Shown here piece by piece: positions 1 to 7,960 of a stretch of 64,000 nt of DNA (its first letter is position 1; every line of letters begins with the position of its first letter). This stretch comes from Protula sp. h YS-2021 (lineage: Eukaryota > Annelida > Polychaeta > Sabellida > Serpulidae). Location: positions 61,300,329 through 61,364,328 of the forward strand of contig OX457027.1 in NCBI GenBank assembly GCA_949752745.1. Direction: 5' to 3'. The notes beneath the pieces are model-generated. The model did no database searches. It was not told the origin of the DNA and saw only the letters and a list, made by a program, of their open reading frames with translations. Both the position numbers and the translations under genes were made by a program.

Positions 1-62
1 AATGCTCCAGGCTGTCCAGGTTTGAAGTAAATATCAGTCAAGTAGTCTTTCCACGTCGACAT
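1..62 (-). CDS. INT: Polinton integrase, N-terminal 20 codons (element 1, partial)
   Basis: The minus strand from 62 reads MSTWKDYLT followed by a segment nearly identical to the start of the intact integrase of element 2 at 25752. The two differ at one residue (D for N) over 20 residues. The upstream sequences of the two elements differ, so this shared ATG is the likely true start. The rest of the gene lies to the left of the window. The protein would be the retroviral-type DDE integrase that inserts the element. Confidence 0.85.
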   Translation of the reverse strand, partial: MSTWKDYLTDIYFKPGQPGA

Positions 63-102
63 GGTCACACCGAATGAAAACCACCTTCTCAACAGAACAG
101 CT

Positions 103-108
103 TTTATT
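103..108 (-). terminator. Polyadenylation signal AATAAA (minus strand)
   Basis: TTTATT on the plus strand reads AATAAA on the minus strand. It lies 60 bp past the stop of the 168-500 gene and just before the integrase start. It could end transcripts of the accessory genes. Confidence 0.4.
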
Positions 109-167
109 TTATAACTCAACCAACATCACTTAACTAACATGCATTTATAACTTAACTAACAAGTTTT

Positions 168-500
168 TTACAAATCAAGTATAGATACAATGGTATGAAT
201 CACTGGAGACCATTGGTCTTCAATGAACACTAACCAATGACTGAGTTCATCCAATGTAATAGCATCTACACCATATTTCTCACAACGTTGATTTGCATTC
301 TCTAACACTTTATCTAAATGCATGTAATATTTAGCTTCATTCCAATATGTATAAACAGATGCAAAATGACAAGTATGTTCTTGACACTCTTCATGTTGAC
401 AAGCAGGACAGACTAAATAGGCAAACTTTTTTACAGCGGATAACATTTCTTCACAATAAGCTTTTTGCACAATATATTGTCTCAGTGTCATGTCCGCCAT
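168..500 (-). CDS. Polinton accessory protein with Cys/His cluster (element 1)
   Basis: 110 residues from the ATG at 500. An in-frame ATG at 560 exists, but the homolog in element 2 (25819-26151, also 110 residues) begins at the equivalent of 500, so that start is used. The two proteins are close to 90 percent identical by eye and end alike (SILDL). A CPAC-x-EEC-x-EHTCH stretch near residues 34-46 could bind zinc. The rest looks alpha-helical. No enzymatic motif is recognised. The gene lies between NADAR and integrase on the same strand. It may be distantly related to the 1189 and 2316 genes, sharing a YW motif and helix spacing, but that is weak. Confidence 0.8.
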   Translation of the reverse strand: MADMTLRQYIVQKAYCEEMLSAVKKFAYLVCPACQHEECQEHTCHFASVYTYWNEAKYYMHLDKVLENANQRCEKYGVDAITLDELSHWLVFIEDQWSPVIHTIVSILDL

Positions 501-601
501 TGTGCAGTCTTGAATCAATGCAACACAAGTTAAACATACTTCAAATTTACATGTCCACACGTCTGCACACCATGACGGTTGGCAAGCAAATGAAAAAGTC
601 T

Positions 602-1039
602 CTAACCCTCACACAACATTTCTAACAACTTTCCCATAATATTCTGACCAGGATATTCAGATGACACATGTTTCACACCAGCTCCCCACCAATGATCATA
701 CGTTGCTTCAACTAAAGTTTTGTCTTTACATTCTTTCAACTTATTGCGAAACAATACACACTGATCCAGTTTGACTTGTAAAACATCTTGCATTTTGCTT
801 CTCTTCACTGTATGCCATAAAGGACATGGTTTTATCCCTTTAGCAATACGTTTCGCTTCATATCCATTTCTGGATGACACAATGGCTGAAGCAATATCTG
901 GACGGTGATGAAACACTGCTTTCTCATATTGATACAAAGCTTCACTTGAGTTGAACACATGTCCATACTTTTCAAGTCGTGTTGGAAACATATTTGAAAG
1001 AACGTCCTTATGACCGCTGAATAGTACAAGATTCTCCAT
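602..1039 (-). CDS. NADAR-family protein (ADP-ribosylation reversal) carried by Polinton
   Basis: 145 residues, complete. Seen: FSGHKDVLSNMFPT at the start, SSEALYQYEKA near residue 32, a central WH/K-M-x-x-V block, VEATYDHWWGAG near residue 110 and the terminal GQNIMGKLLEMLC. These match the ordered motifs of the NADAR (YbiA-like) family in a normal-length single domain. Known of the family: members act on NAD/ADP-ribose derivatives and several remove ADP-ribose from guanine bases. Inference: in this element it could undo host ADP-ribosylation of element DNA or RNA. Element 2 has no counterpart, so it is variable cargo. Start: the ATG at 1039 gives full motif coverage, and the stop is 100 bp before the next gene. 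Confidence 0.88.
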   Translation of the reverse strand: MENLVLFSGHKDVLSNMFPTRLEKYGHVFNSSEALYQYEKAVFHHRPDIASAIVSSRNGYEAKRIAKGIKPCPLWHTVKRSKMQDVLQVKLDQCVLFRNKLKECKDKTLVEATYDHWWGAGVKHVSSEYPGQNIMGKLLEMLCEG

Positions 1040-1054
1040 GTTGACTTTGCTTCT

Positions 1055-1186
1055 TTATTCTGACATGTCGGTTTCTTCCTGTAATAAAATATCTTTTAAT
1101 ATATTTGCTGCCTCTTCTATCATATTCTTTCTTTGTTTACGTTGAAACCACTCACATAAAACTAAATTTGCTAGTAAGAAAAACAT
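1055..1186 (-). CDS. Possible small hydrophobic protein
   Basis: A 43-codon ORF on the minus strand fits between the 1189 gene (2-bp gap) and NADAR (15-bp gap). Its first ten residues are hydrophobic (MFFLLANLVL), followed by a charged helix. It was not matched to any family. Its start overlaps a good splice acceptor (see the findings), so it may instead be the tail of a spliced transcript and not a separate gene. Confidence 0.25.
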   Translation of the reverse strand: MFFLLANLVLCEWFQRKQRKNMIEEAANILKDILLQEETDMSE

Positions 1187-1188
1187 GG

Positions 1189-1563
1189 TTATGTCTTTGA
1201 GAAACAATTCACTATGTTGTCATAAAACATGATTAAAAAAGGTTTTATACTTACCTGATAAAGCTGCTCGGTTTCCTCTGCTTCTTTACAACAATCTCTC
1301 AAATGATCAACCACGGTGAAATATACTTCCACATCAGTGCGAGCAGAATAAAGTGCAGCATCAAAGTCAAAGTCAGGATCTTCTTCTATTCCAGTTTTAT
1401 GACATTCTCCAAGAAATCTTGAATGCAGTTCAATCACATCAAGACTATGATGTACAACATCCCAAAAAGCATCCAAATGATAAAGTTGATAGTCTTGAGT
1501 GCCACAGCAAGCAAGTTTAGCAATCATCAAGTCAATATAAGCATTTTTAAAACATGCGTCCAT
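1189..1563 (-). CDS. Polinton accessory helical protein (element 1)
   Basis: 124 residues from ATG 1563. The first 90 residues align without long gaps to the 95-residue protein at 26151-26438 in element 2. Shared points are an F-K-x-x-Y-[IV]-D start, a central W-x-x-x-H and a D-F/E-D-A block. It also resembles the neighbouring 2316-2753 protein, suggesting an old tandem duplication. No known domain is recognised. A strong splice donor (CAG|GTAAGT, cut at 1254) interrupts the last 20 codons, so the C-terminus may be altered by splicing. Confidence 0.7.
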   Translation of the reverse strand: MDACFKNAYIDLMIAKLACCGTQDYQLYHLDAFWDVVHHSLDVIELHSRFLGECHKTGIEEDPDFDFDAALYSARTDVEVYFTVVDHLRDCCKEAEETEQLYQVSIKPFLIMFYDNIVNCFSKT

Positions 1564-1587
1564 CTTGTTTCAGTGTCTTGTGGGCTT

Positions 1588-2235
1588 TTACTTTGCTTCA
1601 CTGACTTTAAGTACTCCACACTTGCCGCAGAAGTTGCTTGGTTCACACAACTTGCAATTATACTTGTGGCAGTGGCAATGATAATCCTCCACATATCCAC
1701 AAGCACCGCAATAGTCACAGGTAAGTCCAAGTTGATTTTGTACGTTCATGTTCTCCAACTGAACTTCAGCCAGCCTTTTCTTGGATAGCTTTGACACCTT
1801 CATCCGACCATCCTTTTGCAGCTTGATGATCGTTTTCTTGTCATGACATTCCTCACATGGTGATAGGGCTGAGTTGATGTTGTCCATCTCCTGAAGCAGT
1901 GTCTCCCATTCACCATCATTCATGTTGATGTGATGTGTGTATTCTTTCCCTTCAAACCGTGACGTGCGCACAAAACTCACATAGCGCATATCCAAGTATG
2001 AAATGACTTCAAGCCACTTCGTTTGCGTTAAGTACAGTTTGAAGCCAATGTCGCGTAAATTTTTCAAGCTTTGGCATACAATCTTCCACAAAGATGGTGA
2101 ATAAGCACACCATCTCTCTCCACGTGTGATGCGTAGAAATGGCCCATATTCTCCATGCTCCACAGTAATGGTTAAGTTAGCACTAATTTTAAAGCTGCTG
2201 CTGCGCTGCGTTGCGTTGCTTGTCTTGTTCTCCAT
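1588..2235 (-). CDS. PC4-like / zinc-ribbon accessory protein (element 1)
   Basis: 215 residues from ATG 2235. The longer reading frame to 2325 starts with TTG and is rejected. The homolog at 26503-27123 has the same MEN/MEK start. The first two thirds hold two repeats that each end in a beta strand plus an S/N-x-x-x-W helix, resembling PC4-type ssDNA-binding proteins. The C-terminal 45 residues contain about ten Cys/His in CxxC pairs (CDYCGACG, CKLC, CGKCG), typical of zinc ribbons. Inference: a nucleic-acid-binding regulator. A TATA box (2313-2320) lies about 80 bp upstream. Confidence 0.75.
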   Translation of the reverse strand: MENKTSNATQRSSSFKISANLTITVEHGEYGPFLRITRGERWCAYSPSLWKIVCQSLKNLRDIGFKLYLTQTKWLEVISYLDMRYVSFVRTSRFEGKEYTHHINMNDGEWETLLQEMDNINSALSPCEECHDKKTIIKLQKDGRMKVSKLSKKRLAEVQLENMNVQNQLGLTCDYCGACGYVEDYHCHCHKYNCKLCEPSNFCGKCGVLKVSEAK

Positions 2236-2312
2236 GGCTGCTACAATGTACTGATGATGCACTCCCTCCAACTGTCTGCTGAGAAATGACTTCACTCTGC
2301 TGAGTTCACTCC

Positions 2313-2320
2313 CTTTTATA
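2313..2320 (-). promoter_or_regulatory. TATA box TATAAAAG for the 1588-2235 gene
   Basis: The minus strand reads GGGTATAAAAGGG. It overlaps the 3' end of the upstream 2316-2753 gene, including its stop codon. The spacing to ATG 2235 leaves a leader of roughly 50 bases. Confidence 0.6.
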
Positions 2321-2753
2321 CCCAACTGTTTGCTGAGTCAGCTTTCTTTTCAAAGAACTTGCAAAGTTTTGAATTCACTTCAACTCGTCCATGGTTGAAT
2401 CGGACAAGGTCTGATACATTATTTGGAACATCATCATCATAATGTAAAATGATTCTTGCAGCCACATCTAACATGAGCTCAACTGCCCAAATTGTATTCA
2501 CGTTGATAAATGCTAAATCAATGTCATAAGTTAACGGTAAATGTAGATCTTCACATTCACGTAGAAACGAGCGGATGAAACGATCTCTTGGAATGGTCTT
2601 TCCAACAGCTTCCCAATGCTGATGTAAGTTCTTCACTTGCAGCATCCAATCCGATTCAAAAGCAGGAAGCTTTGAAAACACATAGTCAGCATAATTCACT
2701 TTGAAGACGTCATCCATGGTCTCTACACATCTGTGAAAAAGTAAGGCTGACAT
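2316..2753 (-). CDS. Polinton accessory helical protein, first gene from right end (element 1)
   Basis: 145 residues from ATG 2753. An upstream ATG at 2831 lies only about 13 bp from the TATA box, so it is probably not transcribed. The element 2 homolog (27197-27616) starts at the equivalent of 2753 with the same MS-x-LL-x-HRCVETMDDVF opening. The protein is mostly helical and has no recognised domain. It shares the F-K-x-x-Y-x-DY start, central HW/W and DID/DFD-A block with the 1189 gene product, so the two appear paralogous. Confidence 0.72.
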   Translation of the reverse strand: MSALLFHRCVETMDDVFKVNYADYVFSKLPAFESDWMLQVKNLHQHWEAVGKTIPRDRFIRSFLRECEDLHLPLTYDIDLAFINVNTIWAVELMLDVAARIILHYDDDVPNNVSDLVRFNHGRVEVNSKLCKFFEKKADSANSWV

Positions 2754-2843
2754 TGTCAAGTCTTTTCTCGTCACACAATATCCACTTGTTGACTTGTTGA
2801 CAGAATGTATTACTAGTTGACTAGTTGACATGTTTCACTCATG

Positions 2844-2851
2844 CTTTTATA
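2844..2851 (-). promoter_or_regulatory. TATA box for right-end accessory genes (element 1)
   Basis: The minus strand reads AGTATAAAAGC. It lies about 90 bp upstream of ATG 2753 and decides that start over ATG 2831. Confidence 0.55.
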
Positions 2852-3189
2852 CTACTTCCATGTAATCAAAATATGGTGTGTAACTTTGTTAAAAAATTGC
2901 TGACTCAGCAGAATTTTACTTGTGTATATGAATGTCTCACTTACAGTTGTCGAGTTGTACAGCTGCACTGCTACACAGCAGAGACATCTAGCGGTGAAGT
3001 TAACTGACGGTGAAGTTAAATGGTCTGCCAAATGGTATTCATCCGCGAAGAAGCACTGTAATGGCGGTAAAAATGCATACAGCCAGCTGCGCAAATAGCC
3101 TATGACTACTTTATAACAAAACTTTACATAAAACTGAATCAAATGGTGAAATTTTCATATAAATCGACCAAGTATAACGAAAGGTATTG

Positions 3190-3540
3190 TTTTACAAAGT
3201 TTCAATTAAGCAAATAACCAAAGTTTGTTTACAAAGTTTGTTTACAAATTTTGTTTATAAAGTTTGTTTATAAAGTTTGTTTACAAATTTTATTTATAAA
3301 GTTTGTTTACAAAAGTTTGTTTACAAAGTTTGTTTACAAGTTTGTTTACAAATTTTGTTTATAAAGTTTATTTACGAAGTTTGTTTACAAAGTTTGTTTA
3401 CAAAGTTTGTTTAAAAAGTTTGTTTACAAAGTTTATTTATAAAGTTTGTTTACACAGTTTGTTTACAAAGTTTCAATTATGCAAATAACTAAAGTTTGTT
3501 TACAAAGTTCACTTTTTATTTATAAAGTTTCAATAAACAC
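3190..3540. repeat. 13-bp minisatellite (TTTACAAAGTTTG)n
   Basis: About 25 imperfect head-to-tail copies of a TTTACAAAGTTTG-like unit. Open frames across it are low-complexity artefacts. Confidence 0.9.
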
Positions 3541-3710
3541 TTACCGAAATAGTTTGTCACTGGATGCCATCCCTGATCTGATGTGATCCAATTGTAGTTC
3601 TACAACTTGTACTTCCTTGCTCCACTCACCGAAATGACTGTCACTGCTGTATGCTCATCCCTTATATACCCCTCTGATGGAACTGAAGCTGACTTGACAG
3701 AATGTTGCTC

Positions 3711-4200
3711 GCCTAGGGGGGGGGGGGGTCGAAAAAATGAAAATGTTCAGAATCGTCTGAAACGGATAAATATGCAAAAATCACAATTTCGAGGGGGGGG
3801 GGGGTCGAAAAAATGAAAAATGTTCAAGAATCGTCTGAAACGGATAAATATGCAAAAATCACAATTTCGAGGGGGGGGGGGTCGAAAAAATGAAAAATGT
3901 TCAGAATCGTCTGAAACGGATAAATATGCAAAAATCACAATTTCGAGGGGGGGGGGTCGAAAAAATGAAAAATGTCAGAATCGTCTGAAACGGATAAATA
4001 TGCAAAAATCACAATTTCGAGGGGGGGGGGTCGAAAAAATGAAAAATGTTCAGAATCGTCTGAAACGGATAAATATGCAAAAATCACAATTTCGAGGGGG
4101 GGGGGGGGTGGCCGACCCAAAAAACATGAAAAATGTTCAGAATCGTCTGAAACGGATAAATCTGCAAAAATCACAATTTCGAGGGGGGGGGGGGGGGGGT
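3711..4200. repeat. ~75-bp tandem array with poly-G tracts
   Basis: Six near-identical spacers of about 65 bp, each containing CGTCTGAAACGGATAAAT, are separated by seven runs of 10-17 consecutive G. The G runs differ in length between copies while the spacers hardly differ. Frames through the array are artefacts. Confidence 0.92.
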
Positions 4201-4309
4201 TGTCGACCTTTTTAGGCTCTGGTTGCCATGGTTACACTGATTGACAGGTCGAGTTCATTGGCTTCATGTTGATTGACTCGGCCAAACCACTTTCGCTCCA
4301 GACAGCATC

Positions 4310-4545
4310 ATCTCAGTATGACGCCATGATGACGTCACACATGGTCGCGCCTATCCTAACGCTTATCATGACTTCCGGTCCAGACATGATGACGTCACTT
4401 CCGGTCCAGACATGATGACGTCACTTCCCCGTCCAGACATGATGACGTCACTTCCACTCCAGACAGCACTTCCGGTCTAGACAGCACTTCCGGTCAGACG
4501 CTATGACGTCATTTCCAGACAGTATGACGTCACAAAGTGTGGTAG
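4310..4545. repeat. Subterminal array of CRE palindromes with TTCCGGTCCAGACA units
   Basis: Six TGACGTCA palindromes in 220 bp, several within a ~26-bp repeat (ATGATGACGTCACTTCCGGTCCAGAC). It is placed just inside the proposed tip, as the TGACGTCA cluster is in element 2. Confidence 0.85.
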
Positions 4546-4566
4546 AAACGGTGTTTTCATACTACT

Positions 4567-5760
4567 AATCTGCTATTCAAAATAGAGCCATCTAGTCAAT
4601 TTCTGGCAAATCACCAACGAAAGTAACTCGTCAACAGAGGATCGCACAGGGGACATTCTTGCATAATGTAAAAGGAATCCGAGAGCAAACATTGAGAACA
4701 GGCATTTTGAATATTGCCATCAAAAAATTTCAAATAGATTCTGGGAGAAGAACAAAATGCGCAATTTGGCAAAATTTGTGGCGAAAATTTGAAAGGAATC
4801 CGGTCATAATTGTGTTAGAAGAAGCAGTTGAAAAAAACAACTAAATTTTCAAGAGAGGACTACAGAGGGATAATCGCACCAATTTTGAAAGGAATCTGAT
4901 CGAAATTCTGGGAGAAACAGTTTCAAAACTGACGGATAAAAAATTCAAAATGGCGCCATTTGGCCAATTTTTGGCGAATCACCAACAAAAGTAAAATAAA
5001 ATGTGAAGAGAAGATTATAAACGGTACATTCCTACAGAAATTAAATGAATCAGGTCTCAAATCCCTTTTAAAAAGCCCTTTCAAGAGAGGACTACAAAGG
5101 GAATGTTGTTACAAAATTTGAAAGGAATCCTTTCAAAATAGAGCCATTTGTTCAATTTTTGGAGAATGGCTAAAAAACGACATTTTTCCAGGCAGGACCA
5201 ACCAGGGGACTTTCTGTCAAAATGTGAAAGGAATATGATCAAAATTGCGAGAGAGAAAGGCGACATTTGGTCAAGTAATATTTAAAAAGAAGACCACCAA
5301 GCTGAAAGAAATCCGGTAGAAACTGCAGGCGAAGAAGCATTTTGAAAACTAGTTACCAAAAATTATCAAAATGGCGAAGTTCAGTAATTTTAGACGACTT
5401 GCCAAAAATACAGTAATTTTGGCACGGGAATCCACCCATAGGGATGTCGTACAAAATTTGAAAGGAATCCGATCAAAATTGTGGGAGAAGCATTCTGATT
5501 TTTTGGTAACAAAAAAAACGCCTTTATGCCAGTTTGTGGCTAATCGCCATTGAAGGCAACTTTTCAAGAGTGGACCACCTGGTGAACCTTCGTCTGAATT
5601 TGAAAGGGGTTCCATTAAAATTGAGGGATCCGGAGGAGAAGCATTTTAGGCAAAAGTTTGCATATCTATGTACTTATGCACGTACATGCAGACGACTGAT
5701 GTCCCAACACCCGACCGCTGAGGGTGATAGGTTTAAAAGGGAAGCCTGACACACAGACGC
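4567..5760. repeat. Degenerate tandem repeats, no gene
   Basis: About eight scattered copies of a motif close to TTTGAAAGGAATCCGATCAAAATT plus GGGAGAAGC recur every 80-230 bp with variable spacers. Open frames are shadows of the repeat. From 5740 the sequence turns into a purine-rich end (ACACACAGACGCACACACGATCGG). The repeat family was not identified. Confidence 0.6.
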
Positions 5761-6160
5761 ACACACGATCGGAGACTTTACGAAGTCAGATCAGGGCATT
5801 ACAAACACGAAAACAAGTGATGCGCCAGATTGTTTCCGGGGTTGGCAACGAAATTTCTTCCTAGGTAGGAAAAAACCATGGTTTTTACCCTGTTTTTCCG
5901 GCACAGAAGAAATGCTCTACTTCCTTCCATTTAGGAAAAAATGGAAGAAAATCAGACAGTGAAATAATTCATTGCTTGAAGTGTTGAAAAAATTTCACTT
6001 GAAGAAGAAAATTATTTCTTCTGGTCCACCCACGTGATCCCTGACGCTAAATCTCAGGCCACATAGGGGTGGTCATGGACGAATCCGAGTCTTAAATGTT
6101 ATTTAAATTTAAATAACTGAAGAAAATCTTGATTATAAGAAGAATGTCAGTGGACATTGT
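5761..6160. other. Intergenic, nothing recognised
   Basis: AT-rich sequence with the short inverted GAAGAAA...TTTCTTC (around 6000-6020). No coding exon, RNA gene or known repeat was seen. Confidence 0.4.
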
Positions 6161-6189
6161 GCTATCAATGTAGTTGGTCAATTTTTGCC

Positions 6190-6390
6190 CAACCGATAAC
6201 AACAAGTAAGTATTTGTGAAACACACGCAGGCCCCAACCGCCCCCCAAATTCATAAGGGTATAAAGCGATGATGGACAGACGGACGGACGGACAGACAGA
6301 CTGACGGACGGACGGACGGACGGACAGACAGACAGACGGACGGACACCCCAAACCTATAGGCCCCAATCCGAAGAGTTGGGGCCTAAAAA
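6190..6390 (-). repeat. Hairpin plus (GTCC/GTCT)n dispersed repeat
   Basis: On the minus strand, the hairpin TAGGCCCCAA...TTGGGGCCTA is followed after about 15 bp by roughly 75 bp of GTCC/GTCT tetramers and then a TTTATACCC block. The same arrangement recurs at 7838-7955. A tRNA-like head (6427-6494) lies directly upstream on the same strand. Confidence 0.7.
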
Positions 6391-6426
6391 TTGCATTGTA
6401 ACAATACAATGTATGAAGTAACTTGG

Positions 6427-6494
6427 GGCTTGAACACGACCTCGTGATTATCAGTCCAATACCCTGCCGCTTGAGCTATCGAGGCAAGAGATCA
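6427..6494 (-). repeat. tRNA-derived SINE head
   Basis: The minus strand contains ATAGCTCAAGCGG (box A-like) and GTGTTCAAGCCCC (box B-like) about 45 bp apart. A pairable central segment, TTGGACTGATAATCA, lies between them. It is degenerate, so it is called a SINE head and not a functional tRNA. Confidence 0.55.
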
Positions 6495-6530
6495 CGCACC
6501 AGTAAAGAAATATCTATTGTTTTTGCCTTT

Positions 6531-6590
6531 AATAATAATAACAATAATAATAACAATAATAATGATAACAATAATAATAATGACTTTTTA
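6531..6590. repeat. (AAT/AAC)n microsatellite
   Basis: About 19 trinucleotide units of AAT with interspersed AAC. The poly-N frame over it is an artefact. Confidence 0.9.
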
Positions 6591-6627
6591 AAATTCATGA
6601 TTTAAAACCTGTTATGGCTTAACAATG

Positions 6628-7165
6628 ACATTTTTAACACTTGACAAGCCTTTGGCTTGCAAGGGTTATATGAATTTGTGCGAGCAAAATTCGTCCTTTT
6701 TTTTCTTCTTGACAGTTTTTCCGATTTTTTGTGTCTTCTTCTTCTCTGACACTATGGGCCCTACGACCATGAAACTTGGGAGTTATGAAGAGCTTGATCT
6801 GAACATGTGCATGTCACTTTATTTTCGTCTTTGCTTTCGTTTTCTTTGTGAAAACGCCATGTGAAAAGAGTGTATTTTTTGCAAGTAAATGCGTAGGATT
6901 TAACGACAGCACAATACAGTACACATTTGCTCAGTGAGCTTTGTGCGAGCTCTCTCTGCGTAAATAGATAACAAGGCGTATGCCTAATCAGTCAAAAAAA
7001 CTTTAAGTTAACAACAACCAAACACTACTCGGCTTATAAGACGTATTCAGGCTATGTTGTTTGCAATATATTATGCAAGAAATAACCCATTGAAAGAAAT
7101 AATTTTGCGTTTTAATTTCTGTCAAGTGTTTAACGTTTTGCTAGCGGAATGAACTTCTCGTCTCA
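6628..7165. repeat. Dispersed repeat, copy A (pairs with 39600-40005)
   Basis: Starts at the hairpin GCAAGCC-TTT-GGCTTGC. The block GTATTTTTTGCAAGTAAATGC, the TAAATAGATAACA segment, ACACTACTCGGCTTATAAGACGTATT and GTCAAGTGTTTAAC all recur in the same order in copy B 33 kb away. An internal insertion near 6680-6780 distinguishes copy A. Family unknown. Confidence 0.8.
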
Positions 7166-7499
7166 TTTAAAAACGAAACATAGGCATCAGAGATGTAAAG
7201 CCCTCAGCCCTGGGGAACATACCCGAAAAAAGAAACAGTAAAACTTAAGGGGACCAATCAGTGCATTCAAACCTATGATAAAAAATGCATCAAGTAGTTA
7301 GAACACCTGAAATAGGACGGCAGTGCTTTAAGATAAAAAAAAAAAGCCAAAAGCATTTACCGTGATACACCGTCCAACTGAGCCACTGTCCTTGGGCGAA
7401 TATGGCTAATATACAATACCGATCTTTATTAGTCCATATACTAGCTATGTCTGAAATATCTTAGCAATTGCGAAAGAACTGTAGGCTAGAGAGTGTTCA

Positions 7500-7590
7500 C
7501 AAGCCAAATGTTAACGGACGGAGGGACAGACGGACGGACACGACCATAGCAATAGCCCCTAGACATTTTATGGTTGAGGGCTAAAAAATA
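7500..7590 (-). repeat. Hairpin plus GTCC-repeat element
   Basis: On the minus strand TAGCCCTCAACC...AGGGGCTA is followed by GTGTCCGTCCGTCTGTCC. It has the same design as the element at 6190 but different hairpin arms. Confidence 0.55.
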
Positions 7591-7714
7591 ACCGCACGTT
7601 GCACGGCTCCAATATATGGTCTTTCTTTCTCGAAGGAACAAATTTTACTGCGAGAGTACCTTGCAGCAACACTAAAAATATAGCAGGCAAGCAAAAACAC
7701 ACACACACAGATAA

Positions 7715-7792
7715 TTCATTCCTGGATGGGACTTGAACTCACACCCTCTTGCTTCGCAGGCGACAGCGCAAACCACTGCTTCTATGAGAGTC
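7715..7792 (-). repeat. tRNA-derived SINE head
   Basis: The minus strand carries CATAGAAGCAGTGGTTTG (box A-like) and GTGAGTTCAAGTCCCATCC (good box B) about 40 bp apart. Another hairpin/GTCC element follows at 7838-7955. Confidence 0.55.
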
Positions 7793-7837
7793 AGAACTAT
7801 GAACATTGCATATAAACAATAAAATAAGACCGTGAAA

Positions 7838-7960
7838 ACAAGTAAGTATTTGTGAAACACAAGCAGGCCCCTACCGGGGTATAAAGCGCTGGCGGACAGA
7901 CGGACGGACGGACACCCCAAACCTATAGGCCCCAATCCGAAGGGTTGGGGCCTAAAATCG
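7838..7960 (-). repeat. Hairpin plus GTCC-repeat element, second copy of the 6190 type
   Basis: Shares AACAAGTAAGTATTTGTGAA, GGGTATAAAGCG, a short GACGGACG array and the GGCCCCAATCCGAAGGGTTGGGGCC hairpin with 6190-6390. Confidence 0.75.

Larger units (their letters stand above)
1..4566 (-). mobile_element. Polinton/Maverick element 1, right-hand part (cut by the window edge)
   Basis: Seen: the start of a Polinton integrase, then five minus-strand ORFs. Four of these match, in order, the accessory genes at the right end of the complete Polinton at 11875-30260. After them comes about 1.6 kb of repeat-rich terminal DNA. The proposed right tip at 4566 reads, on the minus strand, AGTAGTATGAAAAC, which agrees at 11 of 14 ungapped positions with the tip of element 2 (AGTAGGGAGAAAAC). 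The six bases after the tip would be the target duplication (AATCTG), but the left end lies outside the window, so this cannot be tested here. Orientation is the same as element 2. It belongs to a different subfamily: it carries a NADAR gene and a different terminal repeat. Identity as a Polinton is secure; the exact tip is inferred. Confidence 0.88.
2980..4566. repeat. Terminal (presumed inverted repeat) region of element 1
   Basis: Begins at a GCAGAGACATCTAGCGG motif. The reverse complement of this motif also occurs at the inner edge of the left TIR of element 2 (14479-14494). It runs to the proposed tip at 4566. The region has no gene and consists of three stacked tandem arrays, annotated separately. 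The matching left copy is outside the window. Confidence 0.6.

Noticed and set aside
2754..2831. 26-codon N-terminal extension of the 2316 gene
   Set aside because: Its ATG is only about 13 bp from the TATA box and the extension is absent in the element 2 homolog.
3747..4244. Glycine-rich and phenylalanine-rich frames over the poly-G array
   Set aside because: Low-complexity translation of a DNA repeat with variable G-run lengths that would shift frame.
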